Origin: Clostridia bacterium
GTDB taxonomy: Bacteria; Bacillota_A; Clostridia; Christensenellales; Aristaeellaceae
Length of the DNA: 24,636 nucleotides
Reading direction: 5' to 3'
NCBI GenBank assembly: GCA_017412025.1
Contig: JAFQOY010000147.1
Span: forward strand, 1 to 24,636
In this document: one piece after another, positions 1 through 8,210 of the stretch
Numbering within the stretch: position 1 is the first letter of the stretch
Layout: every line of letters starts with the position of its first letter
Position numbers and translations under genes: made by a program
The notes under the pieces: generated by a model
Databases searched by the model: none
What the model was told of the DNA's origin: nothing
The model's input: only the letters and a program-made list of their open reading frames with translations

Positions 1-524
1 CAGCAGGAAAAGAGCATCGGCGCCGCCGCCTCATCCCGGGATCCGTATTTATGGTCGCCCACCAGCGGATGCTTTCTGCTGGCAAACTGCACGCGGATCT
101 GATGGCTGCGCCCCGTGTGCAGGCGGATGCGCACGAGCGAGATCTCCCCCTCTGTCAGGCGGCGGTATTCAAGCCGCGCCTTCTTCACGCCCGCGCGCAT
201 GCGGCTGACGACAAACACCTTGTTCTTTCTTGCGTCCTTGAAGAGCAGGTCTTCCCAGTCGCCCTCTTCAGGCGGCGCGCCGTGTACCATGGCCACGTAT
301 TCCTTGACCATCGTTCCTTCCTGAATCGCGCGGGAAAGCGCCGCCGCAGCCGCCCTGCTTCTGGCATAGACCATCACGCCGCCGACATTCAGATCCAGCC
401 TGTGCACGGCGAAGACCTCGCCGCCGATTGCCTGCCGGATTGCCTGCGGCAGCGCATGCTCCGAATCCATACCCACGGGCTTGACGACCACGGCAATATC
501 CCTGTCCGAATAGATGATCTCCAT
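1..524 (-). CDS. RluA-family pseudouridine synthase, 3' part cut by window edge
   Basis: This is the N-terminal 174 codons of an RluA/RluD-type RNA pseudouridine synthase, which isomerises uridine to pseudouridine in rRNA or tRNA. The protein starts MEIIYSDRDIAVVVKPVGMD. The catalytic-Asp motif appears as HRLDLNVGG with Asp at residue 44; the family norm is HRLDxxTSG, so the T and S are replaced here. Further on come the family's RLHTGRSHQIR segment and GDHKYGS. The start is set by GAGG seven bases upstream of the ATG at 524. The reading frame is still open at base 1, so the C-terminus lies outside the window. It follows the purine nucleoside phosphorylase gene by 27 bases and is probably the last visible gene of the deoB operon. 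The target base cannot be told from sequence alone. Confidence 0.9.
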   Translation of the reverse strand, partial: MEIIYSDRDIAVVVKPVGMDSEHALPQAIRQAIGGEVFAVHRLDLNVGGVMVYARSRAAAAALSRAIQEGTMVKEYVAMVHGAPPEEGDWEDLLFKDARKNKVFVVSRMRAGVKKARLEYRRLTEGEISLVRIRLHTGRSHQIRVQFASRKHPLVGDHKYGSRDEAAAPMLFSC

Positions 525-551
525 GTCTGTCCTCAATTGCAATCCTTCATC

Positions 552-1370
552 TCACAGCGCTGCGATCATGCCGTCAAGCAGCGATTTGAACTGCTCCTTC
601 ACGCGGTTGGCCGTCTGCGTCACTTCCTCATGGCACAGCGGCTGATCGAGGATGCCCGCCGCCATGTTGGTCACGCAGCTCACGCCCAGCACGCGCATGC
701 CGCCATGGCGCGCGGCGATGACCTCCGGCACCGTGCTCATGCCCACAGCGTCCGCGCCCAGCACGCGCGCCATGCGGATCTCCGCCGGCGTCTCGTAGCA
801 CGGCCCCGGGAACTGGCAGTACACGCCCTCCTGCAGGGAAAAGCCCTGCGCCCTCGCCGTCTCATGCGCAAGCGCGCGGAGCTCCCTGTCAAACGCGCAC
901 GTCATGTCCGGAAAGCGCGGACCGAACTCGTCAAGGTTCGGCCCGATGAGCGGGCTGGTTCCCGTCAGGCTGAACATATCCGAAATCACCATCAGATCTC
1001 CCGGCACGAAGGAGAGATTTACGCCTCCGCAGGCATTGGTCACAATCAGCACCTTGACGCCCATCTTCTGCATCACGCGAACGGGCAGCGTGATCTCCTT
1101 CATTGAATACCCTTCATAATAATGAAAGCGTCCCTGCATCATCACCACGCGCTTTCCATGGCGCATGCCGCATAAGAGCATGCCCGCATGCCCTTCCACC
1201 GTAGACCGCGGAAAACCGGGGATCTCGCTGTAGGGCAGCTTCACCGCGCCCTCCAGCTCATCCGCATAGCTGCCCAGACCGCTGCCCAGGATGACGCCGA
1301 TTTCCGCGCCTCCCAGCACGCCGCAGACCTTCTGCGCCGCTTCGTTGATTCTCATCATCTCATCCTGCAT
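552..1370 (-). CDS. punA: Purine nucleoside phosphorylase (inosine/guanosine type)
   Basis: A 272-residue trimeric-type purine nucleoside phosphorylase. It splits inosine, guanosine and their deoxy forms with phosphate, giving the free base and (deoxy)ribose-1-phosphate in the cytosol. Visible family signatures are GVILGSGLG near residues 25-33 (phosphate loop), STVEGHAG, MQGRFHYYEGYS, NACGGVN, FPGPCYETPAEIRM and GMSTVPEVIAARH, then CVTNMAAG near the purine site. The length is normal for the family. The start follows GAGGTG by seven bases. The gene begins 15 bases after deoB ends. That arrangement fits function, because the ribose-1-phosphate it makes is the substrate of phosphopentomutase. 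Assignment to the inosine/guanosine class rather than the hexameric DeoD class rests on the trimeric-class motifs. Confidence 0.96.
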   Translation of the reverse strand: MQDEMMRINEAAQKVCGVLGGAEIGVILGSGLGSYADELEGAVKLPYSEIPGFPRSTVEGHAGMLLCGMRHGKRVVMMQGRFHYYEGYSMKEITLPVRVMQKMGVKVLIVTNACGGVNLSFVPGDLMVISDMFSLTGTSPLIGPNLDEFGPRFPDMTCAFDRELRALAHETARAQGFSLQEGVYCQFPGPCYETPAEIRMARVLGADAVGMSTVPEVIAARHGGMRVLGVSCVTNMAAGILDQPLCHEEVTQTANRVKEQFKSLLDGMIAAL

Positions 1371-1385
1371 ATGCGCACCTCACGG

Positions 1386-2555
1386 TCACTTTCCGATTTC
1401 CGGAAGAAACGACGTACCCTTGATTGTGTTTTCAATGCCGAAGAAATCGAGCACCGTCGCGCTCAGATCGGCATACGTATCGCGCACGCCGAGGTTGACG
1501 CCGCACATCATGTTCTTCCCCCATGCAAGCACGGGCACGTGCTCGCGCGTGTGATCCGTTCCCGTGTGGCAGGGGTCGCAGCCGTGATCCGCCGTGATCA
1601 GCAGCAGATCCTCCTCCCCCATCAGCGCCCTGATCTCAGGAATCTGCGCATCGAAGGCCTCCAGCGCCTTTGCATAGCCCTGCACGTCCCTGCGATGGCC
1701 GTACACCATGTCAAAGTCAACCAGATTGACAAAGAGCAGGCCGTCAAAGTCCTCCTTCATCGCCGCAAACGCCGCTTCCATGCACGCCGCATTGCCGGCG
1801 GCGTGGTTCGACTTCGTGATGCCGCGCATGCAGAAGATATCCTCAATCTTGCCCACGCCGTAGACCGTCCTTCCGCTTTGCGCAAGCAGATCGCACATCG
1901 TCGTCGGCGGAACGGCGCTGTAATCCCTGCGCCCGCCCGTGCGCTTGAACGCGCCGGCCTTCTCCCCGATAAACGGGCGCGCAATCACGCGGCCGACCTC
2001 CAGATCGCCCGTGAGCATCTCCCGGGCGATTTCGCAATAGCGATACAGCTCCTCAAGCGGCACGACCGCCTCGTTTGCCGCAATCTGGAAGACGCTGTCC
2101 GCCGACGTATAGACGATCAGCTTGCCGGTACGGATGTGCTCCTCGCCCAGCTCGTCAAGGATCGCCGTGCCGGAGGCGGGCTTGTTGCCCAGCGTGCCGC
2201 GGCCTGTCGCCTTTTCAAACGCATCGATAAAGTCCTGCGGGAATCCCTCCGGGAACGTCGGGAACGGGCGCGCCAGCTGCACGCCGGCAATCTCCCAGTG
2301 TCCGGTCGTCGTGTCCTTGCCGGCGGAAACCTCTTTCATCTTGCCGTAGCAGGCGGACGGCGCACAAACCGCGCCGCCAAAGCTCACGCCGTCGATATTG
2401 CCGAGGCCCATCTCCATCAGATGGGGAATATGGGGATGGCAGGTGTTGATAACATGCCCCAGCGTGTCCGCGCCCGCGTCGCCATAGGCCGGGGCGTCGG
2501 CAAGCGCGCCGATCCCCACGCTGTCCAGCACAATCAGAATCGCTTTTTTATTCAT
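1386..2555 (-). CDS. deoB: Phosphopentomutase
   Basis: A 389-residue phosphopentomutase of the alkaline-phosphatase superfamily. It interconverts (deoxy)ribose-1-phosphate and (deoxy)ribose-5-phosphate and so links nucleoside breakdown to the pentose phosphate pathway or to deoxyribose-phosphate aldolase. Visible features are the N-terminal metal-binding VLDSVGIGALADAPAYGD, the phospho-acceptor Thr region GKDTTTGHWE, TSADSVFQIAANE, and the C-terminal metal cluster ITADHGCDPCHTGTDHTREH. The length matches the usual 385-395. The start at 2555 follows AAAGGAGG. A clear promoter lies upstream (2609-2637), and a palindrome resembling a catabolite-control site sits inside it. The gene is the first of the salvage operon. 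Confidence 0.98.
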   Translation of the reverse strand: MNKKAILIVLDSVGIGALADAPAYGDAGADTLGHVINTCHPHIPHLMEMGLGNIDGVSFGGAVCAPSACYGKMKEVSAGKDTTTGHWEIAGVQLARPFPTFPEGFPQDFIDAFEKATGRGTLGNKPASGTAILDELGEEHIRTGKLIVYTSADSVFQIAANEAVVPLEELYRYCEIAREMLTGDLEVGRVIARPFIGEKAGAFKRTGGRRDYSAVPPTTMCDLLAQSGRTVYGVGKIEDIFCMRGITKSNHAAGNAACMEAAFAAMKEDFDGLLFVNLVDFDMVYGHRRDVQGYAKALEAFDAQIPEIRALMGEEDLLLITADHGCDPCHTGTDHTREHVPVLAWGKNMMCGVNLGVRDTYADLSATVLDFFGIENTIKGTSFLPEIGK

Positions 2556-2608
2556 GCCGTCTCCTCCTTTCAGGAAAACACAGATACTTTGCTTATCATT
2601 CTATGCAC

Positions 2609-2637
2609 ATTATAACGTATCCAAAGCGCTTTTTCAA
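2609..2637 (-). promoter_or_regulatory. Promoter of the deoB operon, with cre-like palindrome in the spacer
   Basis: On the minus strand TTGAAA (2637-2632) and TATAAT (2614-2609) are 17 bases apart, a near-consensus sigma-A promoter about 50 bases upstream of the deoB start. The perfect 10-base palindrome AAAGCGCTTT (2623-2632) fills the -35-proximal spacer. It matches the core of a CcpA cre site (TGAAAGCGCTTTCA), but the outer two bases on each side do not match, so CcpA control is only a suggestion. Confidence 0.75.
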
Positions 2638-2700
2638 TCTCCGCGCCCGTATGTATACGACGCACATTTACTGCAAAACCCGCTGCATATGCAAAGGATT

Positions 2701-2729
2701 TTGCCCCGTGCGCAGCGAATCTCTATCTT
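2701..2729 (+). promoter_or_regulatory. Possible promoter for the ROK kinase gene
   Basis: TTGCCC (2701-2706) and TATCTT (2724-2729) are 17 bases apart, about 80 bases upstream of the kinase start. The match is moderate and no other candidate in the gap is better. Confidence 0.35.
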
Positions 2730-2808
2730 CAGAAAGCCATATACGGCCCGCTCTGTGCAGCGGGATATCCGGGCACCCTATATCACATCACCGGGAGGCG
2801 ATACAATC

Positions 2809-3747
2809 ATGGATCAGCTTTATTTCGGCGTGGACGTCGGCGGCACAACCACCAAAATCGGCGCGTTTGATCACCACGGGCATCTGCTCTCCAAATGGGA
2901 GATCAAAACGGATACCTCCGAGGGCGGCAGTCTCATCCTGCCCAACATCGCAGAAGAGATTCTGCATTACGCCCGAAGCCTTGCCAAGGTCGTCGCCATT
3001 GGCGTGGGCATCCCCGGTCCGGTACAGCGCGGCGGCTATGTCAAGCGCTGCGTGAACCTCGGCTGGGGCGACATCAATCCCGCCCGCGAGCTTGCCGCCA
3101 TCCTGCGCGGCGTACCCGTATTCGCAGGAAACGACGCCAATATGGCCGCCATGGGCGAATACTGGAAGGGCAGCGGCAAGGAGGCCGACAGCCTCGTCTT
3201 CATCACCCTGGGCACCGGCGTGGGCGGCGGCATCATCCTTGACGGCAGGATGGTGTACGGCATGAGCGGCCTGGGCGGCGAAATCGGCCATGTGGTCGTC
3301 AATCCGGAGGAAACCACGCCCTGCAACTGCGGCCAGTACGGCTGCCTGGATCAGACGGCGTCGGCCACCGGCATCGTGCGCAGCGCGCAGCGCATGCTCA
3401 GCGAAAGCGACGCGCCGTCCTCGCTGCGCGCTCTTGATACCATCACCTCGCGCGACGTCGTGGACGCGGCCAAGCACGGCGACGAGCTCGCCGCCAGAGC
3501 CTTTGACCGCTGCACGTATTTCCTTGGCAAGAGCATGGCCATGCTGACCAACATCCTCGATCCTGAGATGTTCATCATCGGCGGCGGCGTTTCCAAAGCC
3601 GGCAGCTTCCTCGTGGATTCCGTTGAAAAGCATTACGCCTCCCTGTGCGTGCTCTCCGAGCGGCGAGCCGCCATCACGCTCGCCACGCTCGGCAACGACG
3701 CGGGCATCTACGGCGCGGCGAAGCTGGCCATGGATTCCTCCCGCTGA
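2809..3747 (+). CDS. ROK-family sugar kinase (glucokinase-like)
   Basis: A 312-residue ROK-family kinase, which uses ATP to phosphorylate a hexose such as glucose or an amino sugar in the cytosol. The ATP-binding GVDVGGTTTKIG lies at residues 7-18, AGNDANMAAMGEYWKG carries the catalytic Asp, and TLGTGVGGGII follows. The ExGH motif ends at His161. The zinc-binding cysteines are Cys172, Cys174 and Cys179 in CNCGQYGCLD, so the full ROK signature is intact. The frame is open to 2554, but the start at 2809 is chosen because GGGAGG lies just upstream and homology begins there. There is no helix-turn-helix N-terminus, so it is a kinase and not a ROK repressor. A strong terminator follows. The sugar specificity is not readable from the sequence; glucokinase is the default call. 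Confidence 0.93.
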   Translation: MDQLYFGVDVGGTTTKIGAFDHHGHLLSKWEIKTDTSEGGSLILPNIAEEILHYARSLAKVVAIGVGIPGPVQRGGYVKRCVNLGWGDINPARELAAILRGVPVFAGNDANMAAMGEYWKGSGKEADSLVFITLGTGVGGGIILDGRMVYGMSGLGGEIGHVVVNPEETTPCNCGQYGCLDQTASATGIVRSAQRMLSESDAPSSLRALDTITSRDVVDAAKHGDELAARAFDRCTYFLGKSMAMLTNILDPEMFIIGGGVSKAGSFLVDSVEKHYASLCVLSERRAAITLATLGNDAGIYGAAKLAMDSSR

Positions 3748-3783
3748 GCGCCGCCATTCACTGCGCATCCCTTCATCCGTCAG

Positions 3784-3840
3784 TCAGGCCCTGCGTCTTC
3801 GCCGTCGGCGTCACGCAGGGCCTGATTTCTTCTCTTTTTG
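3784..3840 (+). terminator. Rho-independent terminator after the ROK kinase
   Basis: A perfect 13-base stem, TCAGGCCCTGCGT (3784-3796) with its complement at 3813-3825, encloses a 16-base loop and is followed by a T-rich tract (3826-3839). The tail is T-rich only on the plus strand, so it ends the kinase transcript and not the convergent SGNH gene. Confidence 0.92.
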
Positions 3841-3854
3841 CTGCCGTGCGGCGG

Positions 3855-5279
3855 TCAGAATCGCTTCTGCGCAGCCGTTTCTCCCGTTCTCCTGTCGTAT
3901 ACATCGACTGCAACGGTCGACGCAGCGTCTGCGCCAAGCGCCCGGGCGACGGCGCTTTCCGCCTCTGCGCCGCGCTCCTCGCGCCAGACTCCGTTCTCTC
4001 TGTGCAGGCAGTACGCGCCGCCTTCCTCAATCGCCGCGTCAAATCCCTCAAGCGGGAACATGAAATTCGAGGATTTGTCATATTCCTCGCCGGACAATAC
4101 GCGCTCGCGCGCGATATTGTGCATCAGCAGAATCAGCAGTTCGTCATACCAGACCGGCGCATCGGCGCCGATATACAGGCTGAAATCGTAATCCGTATCG
4201 TGCAGAAGCATCAGCACGTTTTCAAGGCTCTCCTGGCTGCGCATCACCGACATCTTTTCATCGGTATACGCCTGAAGATGCTCCTGCCAGTGCGCATAGC
4301 CGGGATCCTGCCTGCGGTCGGGCAGATCGTAATGCCTGTCCAGATAGCTGGCCAGATACGCCGTCATCTTGAGCGTGCCGGCATTGTTCAGGTGCGGATC
4401 CTCGTCCATGCAGTCCACCGCGTAATCCACAATGCTGTCCGGCAGCGTCGCATCGATAAAGCCGATTCCGTATTCATCGGCAATGCTTCGCGCCGTATTG
4501 GCAAACCGCTGCGAATTGATGATCATCGGAGCGGGCATGTGTGCCAGCACCACGTCAATCCCGCGGCCAAGGCATTCCTCAATGGCCGCGCGCAGGTAGG
4601 CAAAGCTGTATCCGCCCTCCTCCGCATAGTCGTCCTCATCGACGGTCTCATACGCAAAGATCGGAAAGACGCCGGTCATGAACTCGCCGCCTCTGGCATA
4701 GGAGGGGCGCTTTGCAAAATCCGCCTGCGTCAGCTCGCTCCAGCGGCTGTGATACTTGCCCAGCGGGAAATAGTACTCCCACTTCAGATCCCGATACCGG
4801 TTTCCCGCGACGTCGTCATAGTCTGGATGCTCCGGATCGTCAAACAGGTCGTTGATCATTCTCACCTTGTTCACGCTCAGCGGCCAGAAGTCCATCGCCG
4901 TGTGCACATCGCTGCTGTTTCTGGAGATCTTGTAATCCTGAAACATGCCGTTGACCGCAAACACCACCACCTTCGGGCTGGCATAGTCAAGCGCGTTGAT
5001 CATCGTCCAGTAGCATAGGGGCATCATGTTGCTGTAGCTGGCAAGGTTATAGCCCGCAATGCCGTAATCCTTATACATTTCCATGGGCATCACGCCGGTC
5101 ACGCACTGGCTGTCGCCAAAGAGCAGCACGTCATATGCCTCCGGTTCCTCCAGGAAGCCGCCGAACATCATGCGGCTCTCCTTGCGCTCCACGACAAAAG
5201 AAACCAGCGCCACCACGGCGCACAGCACAATCAGAAAAAACAGCGCCTCCGCAAGGCGCATAACGGATCTGCGTTTCAT
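3855..5279 (-). CDS. Membrane-anchored SGNH/AlgJ-like hydrolase or acyltransferase
   Basis: A 474-residue protein with a basic start and one hydrophobic segment (about residues 9-30), predicting a type II anchor with the rest outside the cell. VLLFGDSQCVTGV places a GDS nucleophile at Ser57. A downstream DPHLNNAG places Asp294 and His296 in a D-x-H pair, as in the AlgJ/AlgX/PatB branch of SGNH proteins that O-acetylate surface polymers. LFGDSQ, the following YNLASYS and HMPAPMIINSQRFANTARS support an SGNH fold. The last 140 residues are acidic and unassigned. It has its own promoter and is divergent from the caspase-like gene. AlgJ/DltD-type proteins often need an MBOAT acyl donor partner; none is visible nearby. 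Acyltransfer is an inference, and simple esterase activity is equally possible. Confidence 0.7.
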   Translation of the reverse strand: MKRRSVMRLAEALFFLIVLCAVVALVSFVVERKESRMMFGGFLEEPEAYDVLLFGDSQCVTGVMPMEMYKDYGIAGYNLASYSNMMPLCYWTMINALDYASPKVVVFAVNGMFQDYKISRNSSDVHTAMDFWPLSVNKVRMINDLFDDPEHPDYDDVAGNRYRDLKWEYYFPLGKYHSRWSELTQADFAKRPSYARGGEFMTGVFPIFAYETVDEDDYAEEGGYSFAYLRAAIEECLGRGIDVVLAHMPAPMIINSQRFANTARSIADEYGIGFIDATLPDSIVDYAVDCMDEDPHLNNAGTLKMTAYLASYLDRHYDLPDRRQDPGYAHWQEHLQAYTDEKMSVMRSQESLENVLMLLHDTDYDFSLYIGADAPVWYDELLILLMHNIARERVLSGEEYDKSSNFMFPLEGFDAAIEEGGAYCLHRENGVWREERGAEAESAVARALGADAASTVAVDVYDRRTGETAAQKRF

Positions 5280-5322
5280 CCCTCAACATCCTCTGTACGG
5301 TAATCAGCCTGTTGCCTTTCCT

Positions 5323-5351
5323 ATTATACAGGCATCGCGCGTTTTTCTCAA
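5323..5351 (-). promoter_or_regulatory. Promoter of the SGNH-like gene
   Basis: On the minus strand TTGAGA (5351-5346) and TATAAT (5328-5323) are separated by 17 bases, 44 bases upstream of the start codon. Confidence 0.8.
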
Positions 5352-5454
5352 CCGGTCATTTTGCCATCTTGATCCCATATTCGCCGCAGGCGGCGGCAAA
5401 TGCGGCGCAATGATGACAGAAACCGGGTATTTTGCGGCAATGTGTCCCATCCGC

Positions 5455-5483
5455 TTGCGCGCACGCCGAAAAAGAGATACAAT
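5455..5483 (+). promoter_or_regulatory. Promoter of the caspase-like gene
   Basis: TTGCGC (5455-5460) and TACAAT (5478-5483) are 17 bases apart, giving a leader of about 140 bases. A second, weaker pair (TTGTGC and TACAGT, also 17 apart) lies closer to the gene, around 5560-5588. The divergent gap 5280-5629 holds these promoters and a short GC-rich inverted segment near 5390; nothing else was recognised. Confidence 0.6.
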
Positions 5484-5629
5484 AACCCTTGGTCATATCT
5501 GCACGGAGCACTCATCCCTCGTCGACATTCTTATCATATTTTTTGCCGGACGCGAAATTTGTGCGTTCCCGTATACGTCTATACAGTATGCCATCTGTGG
5601 CGCAGCTGCAAAGGAAAGGAGGAAGAACG

Positions 5630-7093
5630 ATGAACAGAATGCTGTCCGCATTGGGCTTCGCGCTTCTTTTCCTGCTCTTTCCCCTTTGTGCTTCCGTCGA
5701 CGCGCGCGCGCTGCTCGTCGCCTGCTCCGATTTTGTAACGCAGCCGGATCTGGGCAACGCCATTTCCGGCAACCTGCACATGATCGGCTCCGCGCTGATC
5801 AGCTCCGACATGCCGCTGGGCAACCTGTCCATCGAGGACGGCACCATCGGAACCTCGGAAGCATTTGAAAGCGCCGTCGTCGACGCCTTTTCTTTAAGCG
5901 ACGAGGACGATCTCTCCATCCTTTATCTCTGCACGCACGGCGTCCTCTCCTCTGCAGACGACGGTCAGGTTTATCTGCTCCTTGGAGACGGCGAAAAGGA
6001 AACCCCGCTCTCTGCCGACGCGCTCTATGCCATCATCCGTCCCATTCAGGGCAAAAAGCTGCTCATTCTCGACGCATGCTTTTCCGGCGCGCTCATCGGC
6101 CGCGGCGGCTCCGGCGCGCAGGAAGAGACCCCCGATTTCCTCTCGCCGTTTCTCAGCGATACAAGCATCCACGTGCTGACCTCTGCCAGCGGCAGCGAAT
6201 CCAGCTGGTATTACGACAGCCAGCATCTGGACACGGGCGCCGTATCGTATTTCGCCTCCGCGCTCTCCAGCGGCCTGGGGCTTTACGGCACGCCGGAGGC
6301 AGATCTGAGCGGCGATGGCGGCGTCACGCTCGCCGAGCTGCACCGCTATCTCAGCGTCGCCGTCCCCTCTTCCTCCAGCCAGCTGCTCTCCGCCCATGCG
6401 GACAGCCTCTTCCTTCCCGTGGCCGCAGGCCCCGCGCTCTCAAGGCCGCTTTCCGGCTTCTCCTACAGCACGTCGCTCCTCTCCACCGACGATCCCGTGT
6501 TTGAGCTTTCCTTTACCGTCACGCAGGCGGATACCGGCGTGCAGTACCGGCTTATCGATTACGACAACGGACGCTGGAACTGGGAAAACGCACAGGAATT
6601 CTGGGATGACGGCGACGAAGGCGGGCAGCAGCTCGCCCCGGGGCGCAAGCACCGCGCGCTTTCGCTGGAAAACATCGCGCCGGAGGACAGCGGCTACCTG
6701 ATGCTGCAGGTGTTCTCCGTACGCGGAGAATCCATCCAGCTGTGCTCCGAGCGTCTGATCGCCGTCCAGCCGGCGCAGCGCAGTCCCCAGCTGCGCGTCT
6801 CCTGCCGCGATACGCTTGATCGTCCCGGCGTGCGCGAGTTGCCCATTGACGTATACGCCGCCGTACCGTGCGAAATCAGCGTCAGCGTATACGATTCCGA
6901 CGGCGCGCTCGTCCGCCGTCTCGCTTCCAGCCAGCTGACCCGCCCCGCCGCCGGCGATCTGACGCGCCTGTACTGGGACGGACGCGACGCCTCCGGCGCA
7001 GTCGTGCCGGACGGCGATTACACCATCGCCGCGGAAACCGCTTCCGGATCCGGCAGGATCAAGACCGCATGCAGCGTCTCGGTGCGCCGCTGA
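5630..7093 (+). CDS. Secreted caspase-fold (C14) protein with FlgD-like C-terminal domain
   Basis: A 487-residue protein with a signal peptide (hydrophobic residues 4-22, likely cleavage near ASVDARA). It is followed by a caspase/metacaspase fold: the catalytic His is in YLCTHG (His103) and the catalytic Cys in LLILDACFSG (Cys150), both intact. DLSGDGGVTLAEL inside the fold resembles an EF-hand calcium loop, which bacterial caspases often carry in this place. Residues about 405-487 (VYDSDGALVRRL, YWDGRDASGAVVPDGDY) form a FlgD/Ig-like beta domain. The start at 5630 is set by AAAGGAGG (5615-5622); the frame stays open upstream but without a signal peptide. It ends 27 bases from the convergent patatin-like gene, with no terminator seen between them. 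The substrate is unknown; a calcium-dependent cell-surface protease is the natural inference. Confidence 0.85.
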   Translation: MNRMLSALGFALLFLLFPLCASVDARALLVACSDFVTQPDLGNAISGNLHMIGSALISSDMPLGNLSIEDGTIGTSEAFESAVVDAFSLSDEDDLSILYLCTHGVLSSADDGQVYLLLGDGEKETPLSADALYAIIRPIQGKKLLILDACFSGALIGRGGSGAQEETPDFLSPFLSDTSIHVLTSASGSESSWYYDSQHLDTGAVSYFASALSSGLGLYGTPEADLSGDGGVTLAELHRYLSVAVPSSSSQLLSAHADSLFLPVAAGPALSRPLSGFSYSTSLLSTDDPVFELSFTVTQADTGVQYRLIDYDNGRWNWENAQEFWDDGDEGGQQLAPGRKHRALSLENIAPEDSGYLMLQVFSVRGESIQLCSERLIAVQPAQRSPQLRVSCRDTLDRPGVRELPIDVYAAVPCEISVSVYDSDGALVRRLASSQLTRPAAGDLTRLYWDGRDASGAVVPDGDYTIAAETASGSGRIKTACSVSVRR

Positions 7094-7120
7094 GCTGGAG
7101 GCTGCTCCGCCTGACGGGCT

Positions 7121-7990
7121 TTACTGCGCGTCTGCGCGCCTGTGCGCCGGCCTGAACGGCAGCACCCTGCAAAACGACATGCCCATCTTCCCGAGCAGCT
7201 GATCCAGCTGCCGCTTTGCCGCCAGCCTTCCCGCCTCGGCGATCTCCTCCAGGCGTTCCACGCTCAGCGCTCCCGCATCCTGCGGCATATCCACCTGCAG
7301 GACGGCCGACCGACCGGGCGGAAGCGGCTCTCCGCCCCCGGCCGCTGCCATGCCTGTCAGATCGAGCGCATCCGGCTCATGCCTTGGCGAAAGCACAGGG
7401 CGAACCACAAGCACCCTGTGCATGCCCATCGCCAGAAGCTGGGCGCACGCAAAGCCCTCGTCATGCTCGGCAAGCAGCAGCGAGCCCATCCACTGCGCCG
7501 GCGCGAGAAACGGCGGCAGCGTCATCGCAGCGCGCGCAGCAAACCCGGCAGACGCCTGCATGCACAGCATGGCATGCTCGTTCTGCGCGTAGGCATAGGA
7601 TGAAAAGATCACCTTTCTGCCGCCCGACGCCGTCCGGCACAGCAGGATCCCGGGGCGCGGACACATGCACAGCAGGCTCTTTGCGGTCTGCGCCGCAAGC
7701 AGATGCTCCAGCCTTTTTGCATCCGCCAGCGCGGCGCGCCGTCCGTGCAGCAGCGCGGCAGCGCCCGCTGCAGGCCTGAGCATCCGTCTGCCCATCAGCG
7801 CGCTCTGGCGCAGCGCCAGCTCTGTCTCCTCCATATTTCTGCCGGCCATGTACAGCGCAGCGGGCCAGGCGCCCGTCTGCATGCCGCAGACGGCGGCAGG
7901 GTCGATTCCTCTTGCGCAGAGCTCCTTCAAGACCCCGACCCCGGCTGCCGCCAGCGCGCCCGTCCCCGTCAGCACAATCCCCAGCTGCAT
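7121..7990 (-). CDS. Patatin-fold protein lacking the catalytic residues (probable pseudoenzyme)
   Basis: A 289-residue protein whose N-terminus follows the patatin-like phospholipase pattern: LGIVLTGTGALAAAGVGVLKE (residues 3-23) aligns with the family's LSGGGxRGxxxxGVL. VCGMQTGAW (about 34-42) aligns with GTSAGA. The oxyanion-hole Arg-Gly is replaced by Leu-Ala, and the nucleophile Ser of GxSxG is Gln38. The later Asp-Gly-Gly position, WMGSLLLAEHDEGF, has no Asp-Gly pair. All three catalytic elements therefore appear lost while the fold framework persists. The start at 7990 follows GGAGG; an upstream in-frame ATG lacks a site. It is rich in Ala, Leu, Met and Arg, with no signal peptide, so it is probably cytosolic. 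It is divergent from the CotH gene. It may act as a binding or scaffold protein; the function is unknown. Confidence 0.65.
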   Translation of the reverse strand: MQLGIVLTGTGALAAAGVGVLKELCARGIDPAAVCGMQTGAWPAALYMAGRNMEETELALRQSALMGRRMLRPAAGAAALLHGRRAALADAKRLEHLLAAQTAKSLLCMCPRPGILLCRTASGGRKVIFSSYAYAQNEHAMLCMQASAGFAARAAMTLPPFLAPAQWMGSLLLAEHDEGFACAQLLAMGMHRVLVVRPVLSPRHEPDALDLTGMAAAGGGEPLPPGRSAVLQVDMPQDAGALSVERLEEIAEAGRLAAKRQLDQLLGKMGMSFCRVLPFRPAHRRADAQ

Positions 7991-8161
7991 AGCCTCATTC
8001 CTCCGGCTCTTTCTTTTCAGGCAGTATATGCGTTTTTGCGATGGAATATGGCAAGCCGCGTTCATTTTTCCCGAAGGCGCGGCCTTTGTCCCGGCAGGCG
8101 CAAAATATATTCAAATGCAGAATAGAAAGTTTTTCTTTCTCTTTCACTCTGAAGGTTTTTA

Positions 8162-8170
8162 TGCTATAAT
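8162..8170 (+). promoter_or_regulatory. Extended -10 promoter of the CotH operon
   Basis: TGCTATAAT (8162-8170) is a perfect -10 box with the extended TGn element. No good -35 is present 16-18 bases upstream, which is typical of extended -10 promoters. The leader is about 34 bases. A pyrimidine-rich run lies just upstream (8129-8150). Confidence 0.72.
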
Positions 8171-8210
8171 GTCTAAGGTTATTTTGTCGAATCTTGAAAG
8201 GAAGTCATTC

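Noticed and set aside
51..1106. Plus-strand frames of 200-475 codons over the deoB-punA-RluA region
   Set aside because: His/Arg-rich shadows of the minus-strand genes, with no ribosome binding sites of note.
2554..2808. N-terminal extension of the ROK kinase from 2554
   Set aside because: The added 85 residues have no family match, the region holds the deoB promoter, and a good ribosome binding site supports the start at 2809.
3645..5018. A 457-codon plus-strand frame over the end of the ROK gene and the SGNH gene
   Set aside because: It runs through a strong terminator and is antisense to a protein with a membrane anchor and SGNH motifs.
7665..8210. N-terminal extension of the CotH protein from 7665
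   Set aside because: It would overlap the patatin-fold gene and bury the promoter at 8162-8170; the membrane anchor fits a start at 8211.
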